DNA of 64,000 nt from Hyphomicrobiales bacterium (GTDB lineage: Bacteria; Pseudomonadota; Alphaproteobacteria; Rhizobiales; Rhizobiaceae), in the NCBI GenBank assembly GCA_900469445.1, contig UBXM01000006.1, positions 248,001 through 312,000 on the forward strand, written 5' to 3'. The notes under the pieces were generated by a model that ran no database searches, had not been told where the DNA came from, and saw only the letters and a list, made by a program, of their open reading frames with translations. Below are positions 1 through 7,486 of this stretch, one piece after another; the stretch's first letter is position 1; each line of letters begins with the position of its first letter. Both the position numbers and the translations under genes were made by a program.

Positions 1-1373
1 TGCTGTCGAAGGTGATCCATCCTGAAGATCTCCAAAGCGTTTCGGAAGCGCTCAAAGCTGCCTTTGCCGGAGGCGAGCGTTTCAAGCAGAAATACAGGCA
101 GGTGCGCGCCGACGGGAGCTTTCGATGGACAGCGGGCGAGGCTAATGCCTTAACCGATAAGCAGGGCACCATAGTGCGGTGGCTTGGCGTAGCACACGAT
201 ATCGACGATGAAGTCTCAGCTCAGACAGCGATTCTAGAGCGCGAAGCAAGGCTTGCTTTGATCATTGAGACTATGCCGGGTTTGCTTTGGGTCTCGTCGC
301 CGGATGGGCAGCCCACCTATTTCAGTCGACAGTTGGAAGAATGGTCGGGTCTGACGATCGACCAGATCGCACGCGACGACGTCGATACGTTGACGGCCAT
401 CATAGAGGCAACGATACATCCAGAACATAGACAAGAGGTCGAGGCTACGATCCGCAGGAGCTTCGAAACGGGCGAGCCGTGGTTCAGAAGGTTTCGACAG
501 CGTCGGTTCGACGGTACGTGGCGGTGGTTAGAGGCGCGAATGGAGCCCCTGAGGGACGATAGCGGCCGCATAATCCAATGGTATGGGCTCCAAGTTGACA
601 TCGAGAATGAATTCCGTGCCCAGGAATCCCTCAGGATCTCGCAAGAAAAATTGACGCGAGCCTCAAGCTATGCCGGGATGGCGGAGCTGTCAGCGTCGAT
701 CGCTCACGAGCTTAGTCAACCTCTCGCCGCCGTCATTATGAGCGCGGATGCGTGCAAACGCTGGTTAGATTCCGATCCGCCGAAAATCGAAAAGGCAAGG
801 CACAGTGCGGATTGTGTCGTTAGAGACGCTAACCTAGCAAGCGAGGTTGTTCGGAGGATTAGAGCGCTTTTCCAGCGAACGTCGGAGGAGCGACAGATCG
901 TTGATATCAATCAGCTTGTACACTCCGTCACGAAACTGATGGCTGATGAATTGAAATCCAGCAGCATTCGGCTTGAACTGGATCTCGATAGTTCGCTGAG
1001 GCAGCTTTCGGTTGATAGTATGCAAATCCAGCAAGTTCTCGTAAACCTGATTCACAATGCTGCAGAGTCTTTAGCGGACGTTACAGATCGCGAGCGCCTG
1101 ATCACCGTGAAAACCTCCGCATCCGAAGCAGGTGCACGCGTCGAGGTCACTGATGTTGGTCGTGGGATTGAAGATATCGAGCGGATTTTCATGCCCTTCT
1201 TTACCACCAAGTCCAGCGGCTTAGGGATGGGGCTTTCGATTTGCGAGACGATAGTGCTATCGCACGGCGGAAGGATATGGGCTGAAAACACGGCGACAGG
1301 TGCGCGCGTGCTCTTTACGCTCGACGACGAAACTGCAGAAATGCAACTAAGCAGCACCCAGAAGCATTCGTAG
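1..1373 (+). CDS. PAS-domain sensor histidine kinase, 5'-truncated by the window edge
   Basis: The frame is open from the first bases (a GTG at 12 lies inside a PAS domain), so the true start is outside the window. What remains is the second half of one PAS fold-3 domain (ending around RWLGVAHDIDDE), a complete second PAS domain (ETMPGLLWVSSPDG to WYGLQVDIENE), a HisKA domain with phosphoacceptor His in ASIAHELSQPL, and a HATPase_c domain ending with a GLGMGLSI G-box. No membrane segment is visible in this part. The domain style matches the four-PAS kinase at 16587-19250, so it is probably a paralogue with more PAS repeats upstream. It is probably cytoplasmic, phosphorylating a FixJ-type regulator not visible here. 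Its last 27 bases overlap the convergent nsrR. Family certain, signal unknown. Confidence 0.93.
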   Translation, partial: LSKVIHPEDLQSVSEALKAAFAGGERFKQKYRQVRADGSFRWTAGEANALTDKQGTIVRWLGVAHDIDDEVSAQTAILEREARLALIIETMPGLLWVSSPDGQPTYFSRQLEEWSGLTIDQIARDDVDTLTAIIEATIHPEHRQEVEATIRRSFETGEPWFRRFRQRRFDGTWRWLEARMEPLRDDSGRIIQWYGLQVDIENEFRAQESLRISQEKLTRASSYAGMAELSASIAHELSQPLAAVIMSADACKRWLDSDPPKIEKARHSADCVVRDANLASEVVRRIRALFQRTSEERQIVDINQLVHSVTKLMADELKSSSIRLELDLDSSLRQLSVDSMQIQQVLVNLIHNAAESLADVTDRERLITVKTSASEAGARVEVTDVGRGIEDIERIFMPFFTTKSSGLGMGLSICETIVLSHGGRIWAENTATGARVLFTLDDETAEMQLSSTQKHS

Positions 1374-1763
1374 TTCCGGCTTCCGTATAGTCAGGTCGGC
1401 AACCGTATATTTGTCGAACACAGCTGCAAAGGCTGCTGAAGCTTCCGCCAAAATAGGGGGCAGCCCACATGCTGGCCTTACCGGGCAAGCCCCGCAGACT
1501 ATCATTTCGTCAAGACCTTCCGTGTGACGAAGGACCTTCCCAAGGTTGATCTCCTTGGCAGGCCTTGCCAAACGAATCCCTCCATTTCGGCCTCTTACAG
1601 ATTCGATAAAGCCAGCAGCAGAGAGGTCCTGTACGACCTTTTTTAGGTGATCTTGTGAGATGTCGAACGCTTGCGCGATGCCACGGATCGAGCCTAGCCC
1701 CTCCGCTGTACCAAGGTGTATCAAGACCCGGATGCTGTAGTCGGTGTATTTGGTTAGTCGCAT
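1347..1763 (-). CDS. nsrR: NsrR-type Rrf2 family nitric-oxide-sensing repressor
   Basis: A 138-residue Rrf2 protein. It starts MRLTKYTDYSIR, has a winged helix (residues 10-60, with the VRGRNGGIRLA wing) and three clustered Cys in CGACPVRPAC that would ligate an iron-sulfur cluster, followed by the family tail FDKYTVADL. This layout matches E. coli NsrR, whose 4Fe-4S cluster reacts with NO and relieves repression. The start at 1763 is chosen over an in-frame ATG eight codons upstream because MRLTKYTDY is the conserved family N-terminus. The gene diverges from the globin/hmp operon, and two 23-bp NsrR-like boxes lie in the intergenic gap, so it probably represses that operon and itself. The 3' end overlaps the convergent kinase gene. 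Confidence 0.9.
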   Translation of the reverse strand: MRLTKYTDYSIRVLIHLGTAEGLGSIRGIAQAFDISQDHLKKVVQDLSAAGFIESVRGRNGGIRLARPAKEINLGKVLRHTEGLDEMIVCGACPVRPACGLPPILAEASAAFAAVFDKYTVADLTIRKPELRMLLGAA

Positions 1764-1793
1764 AAGACCCTGCGTCAAAACGCCCACATTTTA

Positions 1794-1816
1794 AAGGTGT
1801 ATTTTAATAGCACCTT
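1794..1816. promoter_or_regulatory. NsrR operator, box 1
   Basis: A 23-bp imperfect inverted repeat with arms AAGGTGTATTT and AATAGCACCTT around one central base. It closely resembles the published NsrR box (AAGATGYATTT-N-AAATRCATCTT), with GGTG/CACC replacing GATG/CATC. It lies 31 bp from the nsrR start, where it could repress nsrR itself. Confidence 0.8.
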
Positions 1817-1830
1817 TTTGCGGAACGTAA

Positions 1831-1853
1831 TAGGTGTATTTCAGATGCACCTT
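1831..1853. promoter_or_regulatory. NsrR operator, box 2
   Basis: A second 23-bp box with arms TAGGTGTATTT and AGATGCACCTT, even closer to the NsrR consensus than box 1. It ends 12 bp before the globin ATG and abuts the ribosome binding site (GGAGG at 1857-1861), so a bound repressor would block the start region. The two box centres are 37 bp apart. Confidence 0.82.
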
Positions 1854-1865
1854 TTGGAGGTTGAC

Positions 1866-2540
1866 ATGCCGCTCAAACTTACGGAAGCCGATATCTCGCT
1901 CGTGTTGAGCCGTTTTTACGATCGGGTGAAAGTTGACGATCTGATTGGTCCGGTTTTCGCCGTCGTCCACGATTGGGACGAACATCTCAACAGACTGGCG
2001 GAGTTCTGGTCATCAATGATGCTGACCACAGGTCGCTACAAGGGCAACCCCTTGTCGATGCATCTTGCCCACGCGGAAAGATTTCAGCCGCAGATGTTTG
2101 TTCGCTGGCTCGATCTCTGGAAACAGACGACCGACGAACTCCTCGTTCCCCAAGTTGCTCGCGAGATGCAGGCAAGAGCGAAACGGATCGCGTCGCGTTT
2201 CTCGGTCATAATCTGCGGTCAAGAGCTACCTTCGCTCGAGCCGCAAATCACCGCTACATCAGCAGCGCCTTACAGGATTTCAAGTTTGTTCAATGAGCAA
2301 ACACTGCCTCGCGCGCTATTGGGCCATCATGCACTTAAACCGGGAACCTGGGCGGTCGTCCGAGTCGAAGAGGGCTCGATCCTATACCGCGATCTCGATG
2401 CATCATCTTCGACTACGCTGAAGCCGGACATGCCCGGGCTGGTGCCGCCGGAGATCGCCCACAGTCTCGAGCTCACCGGTCCGGTGCAACTGCGCGTCGA
2501 ATTCTACGATCGCCGCCCTTTGGAACCCCATCAGAAATGA
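1866..2540 (+). CDS. Group III truncated haemoglobin fused to a DUF1971 (TehB/YeaR-like) domain
   Basis: A 224-residue two-domain protein. Residues 1-125 are a group III truncated globin: FWSSMMLTTGRYKGNPLSMHLAH carries the typical signature and probable proximal His, followed by MFVRWLDLWKQT. Residues 140-220 are a DUF1971 cupin-like domain (LPRALLGHHALKPGTW to VQLRVEFYDR), related to E. coli YeaR and the TehB extension. YeaR is nitrate/NO-induced in enterics. The role is probably NO or peroxynitrite binding or detoxification in the cytoplasm. Start at 1866 is set by GGAGG five bases upstream and by homology; earlier in-frame ATGs lie inside the operators. It is first in the operon with hmp, and NsrR box 2 sits immediately upstream. 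Confidence 0.88.
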   Translation: MPLKLTEADISLVLSRFYDRVKVDDLIGPVFAVVHDWDEHLNRLAEFWSSMMLTTGRYKGNPLSMHLAHAERFQPQMFVRWLDLWKQTTDELLVPQVAREMQARAKRIASRFSVIICGQELPSLEPQITATSAAPYRISSLFNEQTLPRALLGHHALKPGTWAVVRVEEGSILYRDLDASSSTTLKPDMPGLVPPEIAHSLELTGPVQLRVEFYDRRPLEPHQK

Positions 2541-2557
2541 ACATGAAAGGAATAGAA

Positions 2558-3772
2558 ATGCCCCGTCAGCTTTCCGCAGAAACGATCGAACTCGTGAAAT
2601 TGAGTGTCCCTGCACTTGAAGCGCATGGCAGCGACATCACCAAGGCCATGTACGCTCGTCTTTTCAAGGATGACCACATCAAGGGTCTCTTTAATCATGC
2701 AAATCAGGGTGAGGGTGGCTCTCAGGTCCATGCCCTGGCTGCCGCGATCTTGGGGTATGCCAAGAACATCGAAAATCTTGGCGCGCTGGGCCCGGTAGTC
2801 GAACGCATCGCTCACAAGCATATCGGCTACCACATTCTTCCGGAACATTACCCGTATGTCGCGACCGCCCTTTTGGCAGCAATCGAGGAAATTCTAGGAG
2901 ACGCAGCGACTCCAGCAATCCTCAATGCTTGGGGGGAGGCTTACTGGTTTTTGGCCGATATCCTCAAAGGGCGAGAAGTTGAGCTTCGATCGGATATAGA
3001 AAGCCGAACAGGCGGCTGGAATGGATGGAGGCGATTCACCATCGCGTCGAAAACGAAGGAGAGTGACGTCGTCACTTCATTCGTGCTGAAACCCTCTGAT
3101 GGAGGCCGCGTCATTAGGCACCGACCGGGTCAGTATCTGACTTTCCGGCTTCCACTTCCTGATGGTACGGTAGTTAAGCGCAATTACTCGATCTCCTGCG
3201 GACCGAATGACGAACATTACCGCATCTCGGTCAAGCGAGAAGCTCTGGGACAAGGTGGCTCGCTATATCTCCATGACCACACGGAGGTAGGTTCGGAGAT
3301 TGAGGCTACTCCGCCCGCCGGTGACTTTTTCCTTCCGGACGAGCCCAAGGCACCGGTGGTATTACTCTCCGGTGGGGTTGGACTGACACCGATGGTCAGC
3401 ATGCTCGAAGCGATCTGCCGTGACTATCCGGAACTCGAAGCACACTTCGTCCACGGCGCATTGAACAGCTCAACTCACGCTATGGATAAGCACGTCAGAA
3501 CCCTAGCCTCAGGCAGCGCGCGTTTGAATGTGAAAACGTTTTACAGTGAACCGGGCGATGGTGACGCAGCCGGGCTCTCACACGATTTCGATGGATTTAT
3601 CACCATCGATTGGCTTCGGGACCAAACGCCATTCGAGATTTCCGAGTTCTACCTTTGTGGTCCGAAGCCCTTCCTGCGCGCATTGGTTCCCGCTTTGGCG
3701 AGAGCTGGAGTGTCGCCCGACAGGGTCCATTACGAGTTCTTTGGCCCCGCCGACGAGCTGATCGCTGCCTGA
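2558..3772 (+). CDS. hmp: Flavohaemoglobin, nitric oxide dioxygenase
   Basis: A 404-residue flavohaemoglobin converting NO, O2 and NAD(P)H to nitrate. Residues 1-140 are the globin domain (proximal His in KHIGYHILPEHY), about 150-260 the FAD domain (RPGQYLTF, RNYSISCG, SVKREALGQGGS), and about 265-400 the NAD-binding domain (LLSGGVGLTPM, FYLCGP, HYEFFGP). Length and motifs match E. coli Hmp throughout. Start 2558 (MPRQLSAETIELVK) is preferred over an ATG at 2537: it has AAGGA seven bases upstream and matches the family N-terminus. It follows the globin-DUF1971 gene by 17 bases and should share its NsrR-controlled transcript. Confidence 0.95.
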   Translation: MPRQLSAETIELVKLSVPALEAHGSDITKAMYARLFKDDHIKGLFNHANQGEGGSQVHALAAAILGYAKNIENLGALGPVVERIAHKHIGYHILPEHYPYVATALLAAIEEILGDAATPAILNAWGEAYWFLADILKGREVELRSDIESRTGGWNGWRRFTIASKTKESDVVTSFVLKPSDGGRVIRHRPGQYLTFRLPLPDGTVVKRNYSISCGPNDEHYRISVKREALGQGGSLYLHDHTEVGSEIEATPPAGDFFLPDEPKAPVVLLSGGVGLTPMVSMLEAICRDYPELEAHFVHGALNSSTHAMDKHVRTLASGSARLNVKTFYSEPGDGDAAGLSHDFDGFITIDWLRDQTPFEISEFYLCGPKPFLRALVPALARAGVSPDRVHYEFFGPADELIAA

Positions 3773-3809
3773 ACGGCGGTGGCATATTGCTGACAAGAAA
3801 GCGTTTCCC

Positions 3810-4958
3810 ATGAGGAACTATTATCGCGTGCTGCGGGTGATTCCCGCAGCGGCCCTTTCGACATTGCTCCCGCTTCCCGCCGAAGCACACGTGAAGTGGT
3901 TTGCGCCCTACATTGTAGGCGCTCCACCTCAGCCGATCAGTCAGACACTCGCGAACCCATGGTTTTGGGCTGGGATCGCTTTGGTCCTTCTATTCTTCGT
4001 GACCACTCGTTTGGTCGAAATCTCACCAATAGGCGCAAAGGTAATTGCTAGCCTCGATCGGGCAACAGATCCCTTGTGGGTGAGACAAGACGACTACGTA
4101 AGGTCGATCATAGCGGCTTTCTTCGTTGCTATTTTCGCGGTCGGTGGAGTCTACCTCACACCCGATCTGAAGACGCCTGCCGAATGGGTCTCGTGGATGC
4201 AGTTATTGATCGCATGTTGCATCTTCTCTCGGAAGACGATGCCCGGCGCAGGCGTCGGGATTGTTGCTCTCTGGATTTTGGCCCTCCGCGACTACGACCT
4301 CTTCCACCTATTCGACTACCTTGCACTCGGTTTGGGTGTGGCTGGGTATCTGATACTTGAGCCACTCGAAAACCGTGAGTTGAGAGATCGCCGTTTTGAA
4401 GCATTGAGGTGGGGCCTCGCCATCGCACTCATGTGGTCGAGCCTCGAAAAGTTCGCGTTCCCAAGCTGGTTCTATCCGCTGGTCGTCGAAAAGCCATTTC
4501 TGACGTTCGGGATGCCACGCGATGTATTTATCCCAATGGCTGGCGTCACGGAGTTTACTCTCGGTTTCGGCCTACTTTGGACGCCACTGATCCGCAGATT
4601 ATCGGCTGTCGCCCTGCTAATTATCTTCACCGCGGCGGTTTGGCCATTCGGTAGGGTCGATCTGATAGGTCACGGGCTCATCATGGCTATCCTTATCGCT
4701 GTAGCGGCCGACCATCGGACTGGTGTTGACTTGATGACTAAACTCAAGCGGCGCTCGGTGAGCATCCCCGTAGGATTATCGGCAGCACTTGTCGTGTTCT
4801 GTACAGCTTACTGGGGGCTGCACTTAGCCTTCTATGGAGGCGACGGGCGACCTCAGATGAGCGATCTGCCGAAGACGACCCACAGTTACAGCGAGGAACA
4901 TCCTCATGGACCTGGTGGACCCTCACATACGGAGACTGCGCCGCACACGCATCCATAA
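3810..4958 (+). CDS. Polytopic membrane protein of the NsrR/hmp operon, His-rich tail
   Basis: 382 residues; no enzyme family recognised with certainty. An N-terminal signal-like segment ends near PAEAH, followed by about ten hydrophobic helices, some with a DoxX-like flavour (ALRWGLAIALMWSSLEKF; FIPMAGVTEFTLGFGLLW; LIGHGLIMAILI). The last 30 residues are a soluble tail with many His (HSYSEEHPHGPGG, HTETAPHTHP) that could bind metal. It begins 37 bases after hmp in the same direction with no terminator between, so it is probably co-transcribed and NO-inducible. A role in NO/nitrite handling or membrane respiration under NO is inference from context. The ribosome binding site is weak. Confidence 0.75.
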   Translation: MRNYYRVLRVIPAAALSTLLPLPAEAHVKWFAPYIVGAPPQPISQTLANPWFWAGIALVLLFFVTTRLVEISPIGAKVIASLDRATDPLWVRQDDYVRSIIAAFFVAIFAVGGVYLTPDLKTPAEWVSWMQLLIACCIFSRKTMPGAGVGIVALWILALRDYDLFHLFDYLALGLGVAGYLILEPLENRELRDRRFEALRWGLAIALMWSSLEKFAFPSWFYPLVVEKPFLTFGMPRDVFIPMAGVTEFTLGFGLLWTPLIRRLSAVALLIIFTAAVWPFGRVDLIGHGLIMAILIAVAADHRTGVDLMTKLKRRSVSIPVGLSAALVVFCTAYWGLHLAFYGGDGRPQMSDLPKTTHSYSEEHPHGPGGPSHTETAPHTHP

Positions 4959-4965
4959 GGTCCGA

Positions 4966-5000
4966 ATGGTCCTTCTGCCCAATGGTGTCGGAGGGACCAT
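4966..5000 (+). terminator. Hairpin after the hmp operon
   Basis: A 10-bp stem with one G-T pair (ATGGTCCTTC with GAGGGACCAT) and a 15-base loop begins 7 bases after the stop of the operon's last gene. There is no clear T-run, so an intrinsic terminator is likely but not proven. Confidence 0.45.
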
Positions 5001-5117
5001 CAGCATCCGGACGTATATCTAGCGGCCAGGGCCGCCCCGGGCGATTTTCATAAGCCATGAGCGGAAAGCCATCATGAAATAGTGGTCGCTCAACAGTAAG
5101 CTTCTATGGAGAAAATT

Positions 5118-5870
5118 ATGAAAATCGTTGTTGTAGGCGGGACGGGGCTGATCGGATCTAAAGTCACCTCTCTGCTGTCGGCTCGCGCTCACGAGGTCGT
5201 CGTCGCTTCCCCCAGTACCGGGGTAAACAGTGTAACAGGTGAAGGCCTTGAAGCGGCGCTCCGAGGCGCTCACGTGGTGGTGGATGTCACGAACGCCCCG
5301 TCATTCGATCCGGGTGAAGTGATGGAGTTCTTCAAGGCGTCCACGCGAAACCTTATGGCGGCCGAAAAGACGGCGGGCGTCAAGCATCATGTACTGCTGT
5401 CTATCGTCGGTACCGACGGGCTTCCCGGCAATGGCTATTTCGTTGCGAAGGCGGCTCAAGAAGCGCTGATCGAGGAGTCGGGGATCGCTTACACAATTGT
5501 TCGTGCCACGCAGTTCATGGAGTTCATGGGAACGATAGCCGATGCTGGGACGAGTGGATGCGAAACCCGGCTTTCGATTGGCCATTTCCAGCCGATTGCA
5601 GCCGATGACTTGGCGGAATTGCTGGTGGAAGCGGTCACGAGCCCCCCTGTGAATGCGATCGTGGATGTCGCAGGGTCTGAGCGCGGGCGAATGTGCGACA
5701 TCATTGCGCGGTATCTCGAAGCGATCGGCGATCCTCGCAAAGTAGTAGCCGATCCCGCCGCTGGTTACTTCGGCTCTCCGCTCGCTCAGAACTCCTTGGT
5801 TCCCCTTGGAAAGGCACGCCTCGGTGCCACAAAACTGGAAGATTGGGCAACTAAGCGCAAGGCCGCTTAA
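5118..5870 (+). CDS. NmrA-like NAD(P)-binding atypical SDR
   Basis: A 250-residue atypical short-chain dehydrogenase. It starts with a Rossmann motif (MKIVVVGGTGLIG), followed by HVVVDVTNAPSF, the HHVLLSIVGTDGLP strand and YFVAKAAQEALIEESGIAYTIVRATQFMEF, all typical of NmrA/NAD(P)H-binding quinone-reductase-like proteins. The classical YxxxK motif is not obvious, so it may act as a redox sensor or non-classical reductase. Start 5118 is chosen because GGAGA lies seven bases upstream; an ATG at 5106 overlaps that site. A GATATAC-type element lies about 100 bases upstream (5002-5019, read on the minus strand). Confidence 0.85.
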   Translation: MKIVVVGGTGLIGSKVTSLLSARAHEVVVASPSTGVNSVTGEGLEAALRGAHVVVDVTNAPSFDPGEVMEFFKASTRNLMAAEKTAGVKHHVLLSIVGTDGLPGNGYFVAKAAQEALIEESGIAYTIVRATQFMEFMGTIADAGTSGCETRLSIGHFQPIAADDLAELLVEAVTSPPVNAIVDVAGSERGRMCDIIARYLEAIGDPRKVVADPAAGYFGSPLAQNSLVPLGKARLGATKLEDWATKRKAA

Positions 5871-5911
5871 AGTTGAAATCGGGCTGGCTGTCACGCGTGA
5901 CCTGCGAGACC

Positions 5912-5968
5912 GCTGGCCCCCTCTAGGCTCGGAAGATCGTGTGCGTGCTCCGGACCCAGGGGGCCAGC
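5912..5968. repeat. Long inverted repeat between convergent genes
   Basis: Perfect 11-bp arms GCTGGCCCCCT (5912-5922) and AGGGGGCCAGC (5958-5968) enclose 35 bases and would form a stable hairpin between the convergent reductase and Nudix genes. No T-run follows on either strand. It could be a bidirectional transcription barrier or part of a structured RNA. The rest of 5871-6090 holds nothing recognisable. Confidence 0.5.
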
Positions 5969-6090
5969 CGCCAACTCCTTGAGACGAGGGTGGGGAATAG
6001 GCTCATTGAGGGTACGCACGGCTGCATCCCAAATGAATTTCTCATTACCTCATCACGCCTTCTAACCCAAATCCACTAACCAATACCCTA

Positions 6091-6636
6091 TCAGAATGCC
6101 GCTGCGGCAATATTTTGCGTCGGCGCAGGCTTAGGTTCTGCATCGCTAAACAGTGCCTGTCGGTCTTGAGATGTAAGCGCAGACTGGATTTCCAGTGAGC
6201 CAAGTAATGTCTTGAGTTCCGGTTCGTCGACCAACAACGATGCATCGTTTGGCGCAACCCAAACCTTCCTTCTCTGGCCTAACTCAGGGTGTATTTCGTT
6301 ATCGCTAAATACTTTTAATAAGTGGATTGCGACGGTCAGTTCATTTCGCCCGTCCTTTTTGTAACGGAAATACCCAACCGCTTTTTTACGGATTTTACCG
6401 GATATCCCTGCCTCCTCGAGAGCTTCGCGTTGTGCAGCGCGAAAGGATAGCTCCCTCTTTTGCAGATGACCTTTGGGTACTATCCACCGACCGCTTCCCA
6501 AACTCGAGATCAACAATATTTCGATCTCACCCTGTTGCGAAAGCCGCCAGCAGATGGCGGCTGCCTGGTCAGGCTTCGACGAGGCGATATTTGATTGGTC
6601 GCCCTCTAACGGCTCGTTTGATATCGCTAGTGTCAT
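6091..6636 (-). CDS. Nudix hydrolase
   Basis: A 181-residue protein with an intact Nudix box (G-x5-E-x7-RE-x2-EE-x-G) at about residues 55-77, beginning KGHLQKRELSF. It is preceded by WIVPKG, as in phosphohydrolases of the diphosphoinositol/diadenosine-polyphosphate (DIPP/MutT-like) group. It would hydrolyse a nucleoside diphosphate linked to another moiety; the substrate cannot be told from sequence. The C-terminal 40 residues are low-complexity (EPKPAPTQNIAAAAF). It stands alone on the minus strand. Start 6636 is the first ATG and gives about 25 extra residues before the fold, so a later start is possible. Confidence 0.88.
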   Translation of the reverse strand: MTLAISNEPLEGDQSNIASSKPDQAAAICWRLSQQGEIEILLISSLGSGRWIVPKGHLQKRELSFRAAQREALEEAGISGKIRKKAVGYFRYKKDGRNELTVAIHLLKVFSDNEIHPELGQRRKVWVAPNDASLLVDEPELKTLLGSLEIQSALTSQDRQALFSDAEPKPAPTQNIAAAAF

Positions 6637-6749
6637 AAAGACCCCCCGGATGGACAGATTAGGGCATGCAATAATCCCGAAAATACCCGGATGAAGAAGG
6701 CGCGGATGTTTAGTCTACATCACCCGGGTTGTTTCGAAAGTCGCCCCGA

Positions 6750-7217
6750 TTACTCTGCAGCCGCTTTGGCGACGTGATCGATCGGATGCTGCAAGCGCAA
6801 TGCGAGCGCCATTCTGTTCCAGACGTTGATCGTACTGATAGCGGTGGACAGCTTCGCAATTTCGGCTTCCCCGAAATGGTTTTTCAGCTGATCATAATCT
6901 TCGTCTGGGGCCCTCGTAGAGGCGATGTTGGTGATCGATTCTGCCCAATTCAGTACCGCGCGTTCTTTGTCGTCATAAAGCGCAGATTCATGCCAAACGG
7001 CAATCAGCGCGATCCACTGGTCTGAGAAACCTGCTTTCTTGGCTTCTTTCGTATGCATGTCGACACAATAGGCGCATCCATTGATCTGTGACGTCCTGAT
7101 CTTGGCGAGATGTAGAAATCGCTTTTCGATGCCCGACTTCTGGACGTACATCTCGAGGTTCATGATTGCCTTGAAGCAGTCAGGCTCGACAGCGTTGATA
7201 TCGAAACGTGGTTGCAT
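6750..7217 (-). CDS. AhpD-like carboxymuconolactone decarboxylase family protein
   Basis: A 155-residue all-helical protein of the CMD/AhpD superfamily. The redox motif CAYCVDMH (C-x2-C-x3-H) at about residues 48-55 is intact, as in peroxidase-type AhpD proteins that cycle a disulfide. WHESALYDDKERAVLNWAESIT is the typical next helix pair. It is probably a cytoplasmic peroxidase-like antioxidant. Start 7217 is chosen because GGGAGA lies six bases upstream and MQPRFDINAVEPDCFKAI is the family-type N-terminus. Confidence 0.9.
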   Translation of the reverse strand: MQPRFDINAVEPDCFKAIMNLEMYVQKSGIEKRFLHLAKIRTSQINGCAYCVDMHTKEAKKAGFSDQWIALIAVWHESALYDDKERAVLNWAESITNIASTRAPDEDYDQLKNHFGEAEIAKLSTAISTINVWNRMALALRLQHPIDHVAKAAAE

Positions 7218-7370
7218 GCGAAGTCTCCCGGTTTTGGACAAATTACGGAGGGTTTCTCCGAGACGCAAAACCTACGAGTGACGAGGGGCTTCAGGAAGGT
7301 ATACGAAATATACGGCTCGCGGCCTCCGACGGCCCAGCATTTTCGGAAACCGTGACCTCGTCTCGACCGC

Positions 7371-7384
7371 ATACAGATGTATAG
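7371..7384. promoter_or_regulatory. GTATAG-type dyad upstream of an exported hydrolase
   Basis: ATACAGATGTAT is an imperfect dyad (ATAC-N4-GTAT) running into GTATAGCT-like sequence about 100 bases before the hydrolase start. It belongs to a set of similar elements upstream of other genes in this window; see the finding on GTATAG. Function is inferred only. Confidence 0.3.
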
Positions 7385-7486
7385 CTGCCCCGTTTCCCGA
7401 TCCTGCGTCATCTTTCCCGTGCCGAGTTTGGCTCCGCCTATAAGCGCCGCGGCCGTACTCAACAACGCCGGATCATGGAGAGAACA

